Positions 1 through 4,652 of a stretch of DNA of 6,495 nucleotides are shown in pieces. Position 1 is the stretch's first letter, and each line of letters opens with the position of its first letter. The DNA comes from an uncultured Bacilli bacterium (GTDB lineage Bacteria; Bacillota_I; Bacilli_A; RF39; UBA660), in contig CAKOLP010000054.1 in the NCBI GenBank assembly GCA_934096025.1, positions 1 through 6,495 on the forward strand. The letters run 5' to 3'. Both the position numbers and the translations under genes were made by a program. Below the pieces are notes generated by a model. It was not told the origin of the DNA. It searched no databases and saw nothing but the letters and a program-made list of their open reading frames with translations.

Positions 1-243
1 GCATTATCTTTAGAGTTATTAGAAAAAGCAAGTATGGCTATAAGAGAAGCTGATATGTTGATAGTTCTTGGCACATCTTTACTTGTAGAACCGGCGGCTA
101 GTTTAATTAAGGAGTTTAAAGGAAAATATTTAGTGATTATAAATAGGGATAAGACTCCATATGATTCAAGGGCTAATTTAGTAATAAATGATAATATAAA
201 AAGTGTTTTTGAAAAATTAAGTTTAGAGGTAATAAATGAATAA
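1..243 (+). CDS. NAD-dependent protein deacylase, SIR2 family (C-terminal part; 5' end outside window)
   Basis: The frame is open from base 1, so only the last 80 residues are seen and the start lies upstream. SIR2 enzymes (CobB type) remove acyl groups from lysines using NAD+, in the cytoplasm. The visible part carries late motifs of the Rossmann-fold NAD site: ADMLIVLGTSLLVEPAASLI (the GTS motif contacts the NAD ribose), then YLVIINRDKT with its conserved Asn, and ANLVINDNIKSVFEKL near the C-terminus. This is the ordinary CobB-like ending, not the divergent SIR2 domain of defence proteins such as ThsA or DSR. The catalytic His and zinc Cys residues would lie upstream and cannot be checked. 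The stop overlaps the next start by 8 nt and its coding sequence holds that gene's ribosome site, so the two are probably co-transcribed. Confidence 0.85.
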   Translation, partial: ALSLELLEKASMAIREADMLIVLGTSLLVEPAASLIKEFKGKYLVIINRDKTPYDSRANLVINDNIKSVFEKLSLEVINE

Positions 244-874
244 GATTATAAAAACAGGATTTGATAAGCTAGATAATTTGTTAAATGAGGGAATAAAACC
301 AAAAAGTTTTAATTTAATATGTGCAAAATCTGGTGTTGGTAAAACTACTTTGGCGTTAAATATTATTAATAGTAATATAAATAATAAATCTATTGCTTAT
401 TTTAATTATGAGTTATCTAAAGGTATGTTTTTTGAAAAAATGCATAAATTATTTAATATAGATTATTCAAATAAAAATGTATTGGTTTATGAATATGATG
501 ATGATAAAACAGTTGATGATATACTAAAAAAATGTATTCAATTAAAACAATCTAATATTGGTTTGGATTTAGTTATAATAGATTTTATAGAATTAATAAA
601 ATGTGATTATAACGTAGTTTGTAAAAAAGATTTTTATTCTTGTATTTTAAATAAATTGTTTTTACTTGTTAAAGAGTATAATATTACTATAATAGCTATT
701 AGTTTGTTATGTAAAACTGATAATGAATTAGCTATAAGGGACTTTTTAGATGAAAATACTTTGAATAACTTAGATAATTTATTTTATTTATTTAATAAGG
801 ATAATAAGGTTTATGTAGAAGTATTTAATAATGTATCGGATTTGCCAGTAAAGGTTAGTATAGAATTGTTTTAA
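236..874 (+). CDS. DnaB/KaiC-like RecA-fold ATPase, helicase C-terminal domain only, partly degenerate
   Basis: This 212-aa protein corresponds to the C-terminal ATPase domain of replicative helicase DnaB without the N-terminal collar domain. It opens with the family entry TGFDKLDNLLNEGIKP (7-22). Walker A follows at 30-37 (AKSGVGKT), then the catalytic Glu59 in YFNYELS and Walker B at 110-117 (LDLVIIDF, Asp116). The strand that in DnaB reads A-[LI]-S-Q-L-[NS]-R is AISLLCK (154-160), so the sensor Gln is Leu. The region matching the DnaB K-x-R-x-G arginine finger (about 191-206) has no Arg at all. ATP binding is likely; ring-type helicase action is doubtful. The ATG has a good AGAGG site at 225-229, six bases upstream, inside the SIR2 gene. 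It heads a run of three A+T-rich genes. A RadA/KaiC-type relative is an alternative reading. Confidence 0.75.
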   Translation: MNKIIKTGFDKLDNLLNEGIKPKSFNLICAKSGVGKTTLALNIINSNINNKSIAYFNYELSKGMFFEKMHKLFNIDYSNKNVLVYEYDDDKTVDDILKKCIQLKQSNIGLDLVIIDFIELIKCDYNVVCKKDFYSCILNKLFLLVKEYNITIIAISLLCKTDNELAIRDFLDENTLNNLDNLFYLFNKDNKVYVEVFNNVSDLPVKVSIELF

Positions 875-893
875 TATAAATGTGGTATTAAAT

Positions 894-1826
894 ATGAATG
901 AGGAATATGTTAAAATGATAAACACTGAAAAAATAGATTTTTGGAAGACTAATATAGATATGCCTATAAGTATTATTAAATTTATTAAGGATAAAGCTAA
1001 ACGATTTGATAAAAATACAGAAGTTTATTATTATGTTTTTGATATAAAAAATAATGTATTTTTGTATTTATTAAAGTCATATAATATGAAAATATATATT
1101 GAAAAAATATATTGTATTTTAGATGAGAAAATAATTGATTGTCAAACTAATCATTCATATTCTTATAAAGAAGTAAAAAAGGCAATTGCAAATGTAGAGA
1201 ATGATGATTATTGTGATGAAGATTTTAATTTATATGAGTTTTTTGTGCTTAGTTATAATAAAAATCAATTTTTATATACTGATAATTTGGATTTGTTAAA
1301 AAATATAAATGCTTATAAAGACAGTAATATATGGTTTTTGAAAGATTTAGGTATTGTTAAAGAATGTAATTTGTGTAGTTTAATTCTTTTTCCTATTACA
1401 TATAATGTTTATGCTTATCTACTTGAACTTGGATTATTTGAACTAGCTTTGTGGAATAGTAATTATTTGGTGTATAATTCTGATTTTGAAAGTACATTTG
1501 GAATTAAAGAAGATTATTATTCATTTATGAAAGAGATAAATATTAAGTATAACCAATTAATAGCATTGCAATTATATAATACTCGGAATATAAATAAATT
1601 AAATTTTATTGCACAGAATGTTTGGGAGTTTAAGTTTATTTTAAAGTATGTAAATTTTGAGGAGTTTTATAGTTATTATCACAAAGAAAAACTTGATACT
1701 AGAGATATATTTGAATATAAGAATTATTTGGAATATTGTATTGATAATGATTTGGATTTGAAAAATAAGGATGTTTTGTTTCCTAATAAAGATTTTTTAA
1801 ATAACGGTTTTTTAACGGATAATTAA
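894..1826 (+). CDS. Hypothetical protein with PcfJ-like C-terminal half
   Basis: This is a 310-aa soluble protein, very rich in Asn, Lys, Ile, Tyr and Phe. The C-terminal half follows the layout I know from PcfJ-like proteins of conjugative plasmids and phages: YLLELGLFELA (about 176-186), FGIKEDYYSFMKEINI followed by LIALQLYNTRNI (about 202-234), and the signature YLEYCIDNDLDL then VLFP (about 278-297). PcfJ proteins normally continue well beyond LFP with an AHD-type motif; this one stops 14 residues later, so it is shortened or divergent. No frameshift that would restore the tail is visible. PcfJ function is poorly known. The start is uncertain: GTG at 882, ATG at 894, or ATG at 915, the last having GAGGA ten bases upstream. 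It lies 19 nt after the ATPase gene (7 nt if GTG is used). The family call is from memory of pattern, not a search. Confidence 0.55.
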   Translation: MNEEYVKMINTEKIDFWKTNIDMPISIIKFIKDKAKRFDKNTEVYYYVFDIKNNVFLYLLKSYNMKIYIEKIYCILDEKIIDCQTNHSYSYKEVKKAIANVENDDYCDEDFNLYEFFVLSYNKNQFLYTDNLDLLKNINAYKDSNIWFLKDLGIVKECNLCSLILFPITYNVYAYLLELGLFELALWNSNYLVYNSDFESTFGIKEDYYSFMKEINIKYNQLIALQLYNTRNINKLNFIAQNVWEFKFILKYVNFEEFYSYYHKEKLDTRDIFEYKNYLEYCIDNDLDLKNKDVLFPNKDFLNNGFLTDN

Positions 1827-1838
1827 GGAGTTTTAAAT

Positions 1839-1871
1839 ATGTTAAATGGTTTTATTGTTAATGTATTTTAA
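1839..1871 (+). CDS. Possible 10-aa leader peptide, or severed 5' end of the nuclease gene
   Basis: A 10-codon ORF (MLNGFIVNVF, then TAA) is preceded by AAGGAG at 1825-1830 with an ideal 8-nt spacer. That is the strongest ribosome site in the left region. Its stop codon directly abuts GTG at 1872 in the same frame as the following nuclease gene, and the frame is also that of the preceding PcfJ-like gene. Two readings fit: a leader peptide that delivers ribosomes to the nuclease start by stop-restart, or the true start of the nuclease gene cut off by a nonsense change at 1869-1871. No product function is claimed. Confidence 0.35.
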   Translation: MLNGFIVNVF

Positions 1872-1883
1872 GTGTTGTATAAT

Positions 1884-3173
1884 ATGTTTGAGGCGATTAT
1901 TGTGCAAAATAATTTTCAAGAGTTAATAAAATTAAAAAATAGTAAAGAATGGATAGAATTTGAAAACTATTATATAGGATATAATATATTTGATCAATTG
2001 GATTTTTTTAGATTTGAAGATATACATACTAATATATTGAAGTCTTTATTTATGCGAGAAAATCCTTATGGTTTATATATTTATCCATTAAAAAATCTAC
2101 TTGAGCTTTTAATAGTTAAAGGTAAGTCTAAAATAATAGAGATTGATAGATTAAGTGAGCTTAAAATAGATAATGTAAATGTTAAAACACAAGTAGTTAT
2201 TGATAAAAAAAATAAATTGGATTTATTAATAGAATTGAAAATTAATAATACAAATTATAATATTATTTTAGAAAATAAAATTGAATCTAAAGAACATGAT
2301 GATCAATGTAAAAGATATTATGAATATTTTTCTAATTTAAAGGATGATAGTACAAAATATATATTTGTTTATTTATCTTTTGAAAAAGACCCAAAATTTA
2401 AAGAAAGAGATAAGTATATATGTATTGATTATCAAGAATTGATTGATTATGTAATTGAGCCTTGTAGTCATAAATGTGATGTTAAAAATCCTAAGATTAT
2501 TGATTTAAATTCGTATTTATCTAGTTTTAGTAAATTATTTGATTTTACAAATTTATCGAATAAAGAATTGATTATTCCTATTACTGGTTATGGTAAAAAA
2601 TTAACACATAATTTAAATTTGAAATATGGAAAACTTTTAATGGATATTTTAGATAAATATTCGGTTTCTAAAGCTGAAGATAGTAGTCAATTGGATTCTA
2701 ATTTAAAAGGTTATTTGGATTTTTATGAATTATATAAGAATATCTTAAATATTTATTATTATAATTTAAGTAAAATTTCTGAAGATAAAGATATTATATC
2801 ATTATTAGAAAATAAATTATTTAAAATAAAAGCAAAATTTAATGGTGTTTCTTATCAAACATATAAAGAATGTTGTGTAAATATATTAAAATATTTAATA
2901 GATAATAAAATTGTGAAAAATGACAGTGATTTGGAAAAATTAAATAATTGTATAGAAGATAAACATTATGTAATTGCTTCTAAGTGTTGTCCAAATGATA
3001 AGAGTGAAAATACATATACAACTTCTCATAAAAAAGTTGGAGAAATTTATTTAAACGGAGATATGTTATACTATTGTGATTATACAGTAAAAAAAGATGA
3101 ACTTGAGTATTTTGTGAATGAAATAAATAAGACTTTTGGCAATGTTTTGGGAGAAGAAGTAATTATTTATTAA
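1884..3173 (+). CDS. PD-(D/E)XK nuclease superfamily protein (PDDEXK_4 type)
   Basis: A 429-aa protein with a PD-(D/E)XK nuclease core near its N-terminus. The family entry is YNIFDQLDFFRFEDIH (about 34-48; Glu45 and His48 match the usual E-x-x-H). The core is KLDLLIEL (Asp113), then IILENKIESKE with Glu130 and Lys132 as the E-x-K pair, followed by Gln141 and Arg144-Tyr145 of the Q-x-x-R-Y motif. YIFVYLSF and YICIDYQEL complete the fold. All expected metal and catalytic residues are present, so nuclease activity is plausible. The C-terminal part (about 310-429) resembles a tail I recall from restriction-like proteins, ending with an aromatic strand MLYYCDY and a helix. The start is ambiguous: GTG 1872, ATG 1884, or GTG 1902 (GAGG at 1890-1893). 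The family is found in defence loci and mobile elements; target and partner are unknown. Confidence 0.8.
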   Translation: MFEAIIVQNNFQELIKLKNSKEWIEFENYYIGYNIFDQLDFFRFEDIHTNILKSLFMRENPYGLYIYPLKNLLELLIVKGKSKIIEIDRLSELKIDNVNVKTQVVIDKKNKLDLLIELKINNTNYNIILENKIESKEHDDQCKRYYEYFSNLKDDSTKYIFVYLSFEKDPKFKERDKYICIDYQELIDYVIEPCSHKCDVKNPKIIDLNSYLSSFSKLFDFTNLSNKELIIPITGYGKKLTHNLNLKYGKLLMDILDKYSVSKAEDSSQLDSNLKGYLDFYELYKNILNIYYYNLSKISEDKDIISLLENKLFKIKAKFNGVSYQTYKECCVNILKYLIDNKIVKNDSDLEKLNNCIEDKHYVIASKCCPNDKSENTYTTSHKKVGEIYLNGDMLYYCDYTVKKDELEYFVNEINKTFGNVLGEEVIIY

Positions 3174-3207
3174 AAAACGAATATTTTTTAAAAATTTTTG
3201 TTTTTTT
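3171..3207 (+). terminator. Weak A/T-only terminator candidate after the nuclease gene
   Basis: TAAAAAA at 3171-3177, which includes the stop codon, can pair with TTTTTTA at 3184-3190 over a 6-nt loop. T-rich sequence follows to 3207. The stem has no G-C pair, so termination would be weak at best. It is the only candidate between the nuclease gene and the tRNA promoter. Confidence 0.25.
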
Positions 3208-3236
3208 GTACATTTTTTAAAAATATATGCTATAAT
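3206..3236 (+). promoter_or_regulatory. Promoter of the tRNA-Leu gene (extended -10)
   Basis: A perfect TATAAT lies at 3231-3236, preceded by TGC to give an extended -10 (TGnTATAAT). A weak -35, TTGTAC, sits at 3206-3211 with a 19-bp spacer. The expected start near 3243 leaves only a few bases before the mature tRNA 5' end at 3249. Confidence 0.7.
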
Positions 3237-3248
3237 TAATTTGTGCTT

Positions 3249-3335
3249 GCTCACATGGTGAAATTGGTAGACACGATAGACTCAAAATCTATTTTTCGCG
3301 AGAAAGTTTCGGTTCAAGTCCGAATGTGAGCACCA
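3249..3335 (+). tRNA. tRNA-Leu (anticodon CAA)
   Basis: This 87-nt class II tRNA reads UUG leucine codons. The acceptor stem pairs GCTCACA (3249-3255) with TGTGAGC (3325-3331), followed by A and CCA encoded in the gene. The anticodon stem is ATAGA (3276-3280) with TCTAT (3288-3292); its loop CTCAAAA places CAA at 3283-3285. A long variable arm with a TTTC/GAAA-type stem follows, as expected for tRNA-Leu. The T arm pairs TTCGG with CCGAA around TTCAAGT. It has its own promoter and terminator, so it is a single-gene unit. No second copy of its 3' end, which would suggest use as an integration site, is seen in the window. Confidence 0.97.
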
Positions 3336-3346
3336 GATTAAAAATT

Positions 3347-3375
3347 AAGCTCCTTGCTATGGGAGTTTTTATTTT
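3347..3375 (+). terminator. Intrinsic terminator of tRNA-Leu
   Basis: AAGCTCC (3347-3353) pairs with GGAGTTT (3362-3368) over an 8-nt loop, with one G-T wobble. The T run TTTTTATTTTT follows. It lies 11 nt after the CCA end and closes the tRNA unit. Confidence 0.85.
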
Positions 3376-3383
3376 TGGAAAAA

Positions 3384-3459
3384 TAAAAAAAGACACTAGC
3401 CATTAAGGTGTAGTGTCATACCATAAACCGTAGGCATTACCCATTTAGGTAACCCTTAC
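3384..3459 (-). ncRNA. Small RNA of about 75 nt, type I antitoxin-like
   Basis: Read on the minus strand, a near-consensus promoter is followed within 5-7 nt by a hairpin. Here GTA (3459-3457), CC/GG-type pairs and TTACC pair with GGTAA, CC and TAC ending at 3430, leaving a short A/T loop. A G+C-poor linker follows, then a terminator stem (GACACTA/TAGTGTC) and seven T. The predicted RNA starts at about 3457-3459 and ends near 3384. The region is less A+T-rich than its surroundings and has no good coding frame. Promoter, hairpin and terminator compressed into about 110 bp match antisense regulators such as those of TxpA/RatA or holin-like-toxin loci, which sit 3' of a toxin gene on the opposite strand. 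No recognisable toxin gene is present here. Its target is unknown and the family assignment is inference. Confidence 0.6.
3385..3417 (-). terminator. Intrinsic terminator of the minus-strand small RNA
   Basis: The 7-bp stem GACACTA/TAGTGTC (plus-strand arms 3392-3398 and 3411-3417), with possible inner CC-GG pairs, is followed on the minus strand by seven T, then ATTTTT. It faces the tRNA terminator, so the two units converge and are separated by back-to-back terminators. Confidence 0.85.
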
Positions 3460-3463
3460 AGTC

Positions 3464-3492
3464 ATTATACAAAATAACAGTGATAATATCAA
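3464..3492 (-). promoter_or_regulatory. Promoter of the minus-strand small RNA
   Basis: On the minus strand, TTGATA (3492-3487) and a perfect TATAAT (3469-3464) are separated by exactly 17 bp. This is the best-matched sigma-A-type promoter in the window. The predicted start is at about 3457-3459, the first base of the hairpin. Confidence 0.8.
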
Positions 3493-3508
3493 CCTCAAAT
3501 TTTTTGCT

Positions 3509-3570
3509 CATTAAATAAAATTCAAAGTTCTTGTTCAGATAAAAATATGAACTTTGAATTTTATTTAATG
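3509..3570. repeat. Perfect 22-bp inverted repeat with 18-nt spacer
   Basis: The arm at 3509-3530 (begins CATTAAAT, ends AAAGTTC) is the exact reverse complement of 3549-3570 (begins GAACTTT, ends ATTTAATG). The spacer at 3531-3548 does not pair. Each arm has only four G/C bases and no clear T run on either side, so it is not a standard terminator. It lies between the small RNA promoter and the next plus-strand gene. Possible roles are a transcript end or stabilising hairpin, a protein-binding palindrome, or a relic of a small mobile element. Confidence 0.9.
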
Positions 3571-3639
3571 TTTATCTTTAATTATATAGAAAAAAATACG
3601 TAATTGTAGTATAGTAGTATTACGGAAAGGATTGTGAAA

Positions 3640-4080
3640 ATGAGAAATATTTGTGTAGAAGAAGATATAAAGTTATTTTTGGAGTATGATTTTTTAAGGC
3701 TGTTTTTAGCTTATGCTAGAATTTATAGGATTATGGAGATTAATTTTGAGGAATTAAAAAGAAGTTTGGTTAAATATTATAATGATGAGGGTTATAGTTG
3801 TTTGTTTAGAAATTTAAGAGTAATTGATAAAGATGATTTTTCGGAATTAGATTTAAATGAGGCTATTCTTTTGGCTGAAATGGGAGGTTATTTAGCTGGT
3901 TTGGAACAATCTAAAGTTTTAATTTTAGAAGAAAGTGATGCTCATTTAGTTTTAAGCAGTTATCCTGAAAAATATGTAAAAATGATGAATAATTTAATGC
4001 TTACTTGGTTTATAAATGAGAGAGTTAGTAATAAGAAAAAAGATCCAGTGTTAGCAAGAATACATAATACCATTAGTTAA
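3640..4080 (+). CDS. Hypothetical protein, 146 aa, unrecognised
   Basis: I do not recognise this protein. It is short and soluble, with no signal peptide and no convincing membrane segment. It appears mostly helical, with an acidic N-terminal part (CVEEDIKLFLEYDFLRLFL), a central LDLNEAILLAEMGGYLAGLE helix (about residues 70-89) and a basic tail (NKKKDPVLARIH). No catalytic motif or Cys/His metal cluster is apparent. ATG 3640 is chosen because the ribosome site GGAAAGG (3624-3630) is 9 nt upstream of it; the in-frame GTG at 3634 would leave only 3 nt. Base composition resembles the genes to its right more than the trio to its left. It appears to be a single-gene unit, since a terminator overlaps its 3' end and a new promoter follows. 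No clear -35/-10 pair was found upstream. Confidence 0.8.
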   Translation: MRNICVEEDIKLFLEYDFLRLFLAYARIYRIMEINFEELKRSLVKYYNDEGYSCLFRNLRVIDKDDFSELDLNEAILLAEMGGYLAGLEQSKVLILEESDAHLVLSSYPEKYVKMMNNLMLTWFINERVSNKKKDPVLARIHNTIS

Positions 4081-4092
4081 TGGTGTTTTTTT
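4066..4092 (+). terminator. Intrinsic terminator overlapping the stop codon of the 146-aa gene
   Basis: AATACCATT (4066-4074) pairs with AATGGTGTT (4079-4087), nine pairs with one T-G wobble, over a 4-nt loop. It is followed by a T run ending at 4092. The TAA stop at 4078-4080 lies in the loop and 3' arm, so the last codons form the 5' arm. Confidence 0.8.
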
Positions 4093-4094
4093 AT

Positions 4095-4122
4095 TTGCAA
4101 TTATTATTTTATTTGTTAAAAT
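4095..4122 (+). promoter_or_regulatory. Promoter of the dCMP deaminase-sortase-aldolase operon
   Basis: TTGCAA at 4095-4100 and TAAAAT at 4117-4122 are 16 bp apart, and TGT before the -10 makes it an extended -10. It follows the preceding terminator directly. The start of transcription would fall near 4129, giving a very short leader of roughly 14 nt before the UUG start. Confidence 0.6.
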
Positions 4123-4142
4123 ATTAATAGGATGGTGGTATT

Positions 4143-4652
4143 TTGAAAGAGATAAATAAAAATAGAAAGGATTATTTAAGTTGGGATGAATACTTTATGG
4201 GAGTTGCCAAACTTTCTGCTTTAAGAAGTAAAGATCCAAACACGCAAGTAGGAGCATGCGTTGTAAGTGAAGATAATCGTATTTTGTCTGTTGGATATAA
4301 TGGCGCTCCGAATGGGTTTTCTGATTCTTATTTTCCTTGGGATAGAGAGGGGAATGCTTTGGATACAAAATATCTTTATGTTGTTCATGGAGAATTAAAT
4401 GCTATTTTGAATTTTCGTGGTAATATGAAAGACTTAAATAATGCTAGGATATATGTAGATTTATTTCCTTGTAATGAGTGTGCTAAAGCAATTGTTCAAG
4501 TGGGAATTAAAGAAGTAGTGTATTTGTGTGATAAATATAAAGATACTGATAGTGTTATTGCTTCAAAAAAATTATTAGATATGTGTGGAGTAAAGTATAG
4601 ACCTCTTGAAGTAAAAAAGGAAGTTGTATTAAAAATTAATAGTTATGAATAA
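4143..4652 (+). CDS. Deoxycytidylate (dCMP) deaminase
   Basis: This zinc enzyme converts dCMP to dUMP, supplying thymidylate synthesis. The 169-aa protein has the family opening RKDYLSWDEYFMGVAKLSA (about 8-26) and SKDPNTQVGACVV. Then come VGYNGAPNGFSD and the PWDREGNALDTKYLYV block. The zinc and proton-shuttle motif is HGELNAIL (usually H-A-E-x-N; here A is Gly, while the zinc-binding His and catalytic Glu are kept). The second half is PCNECAKAI with both zinc Cys. The start is TTG at 4143, with AGGA ten bases upstream within AGGATGGTGG; no ATG occurs before the conserved FMG, so a UUG start is needed. It is the first gene of a three-gene overlapping operon, its end overlapping the sortase start by 8 nt. 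It resembles the ComEB group by family; I assign no symbol. Confidence 0.93.
   Translation: MKEINKNRKDYLSWDEYFMGVAKLSALRSKDPNTQVGACVVSEDNRILSVGYNGAPNGFSDSYFPWDREGNALDTKYLYVVHGELNAILNFRGNMKDLNNARIYVDLFPCNECAKAIVQVGIKEVVYLCDKYKDTDSVIASKKLLDMCGVKYRPLEVKKEVVLKINSYE

Noticed and set aside
1..243. SIR2 gene as part of a known SIR2 defence system (ThsA, DSR, SIR2-HerA)
   Set aside because: The visible C-terminus follows the canonical CobB-type deacylase pattern to its natural end, with no extra effector or sensor domain.
3066..3254. Minus-strand 62-aa ORF
   Set aside because: Mostly antisense to the nuclease gene end and the tRNA promoter, with no ribosome site; a by-product of A+T-rich sequence.
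3249..3335. tRNA-Leu as attachment site of an integrated element
   Set aside because: The trio lies on the 5' side of the tRNA, no direct repeat of the tRNA 3' end is seen, and no integrase is in the window.
3359..3406. Plus-strand 15-codon ORF ending KIKKDTSH as an intact type I toxin
   Set aside because: Too short, lacks a membrane helix, has no ribosome site and starts within the tRNA terminator. Kept only as a weak hint in the small RNA finding.
3437..3511. Minus-strand 24-aa ORF (starts MSKKFEVD) as a small toxin
   Set aside because: It has no ribosome site, its start is buried in the inverted repeat, and it runs through the -35/-10 elements and 5' hairpin of the small RNA. It is better explained as incidental.
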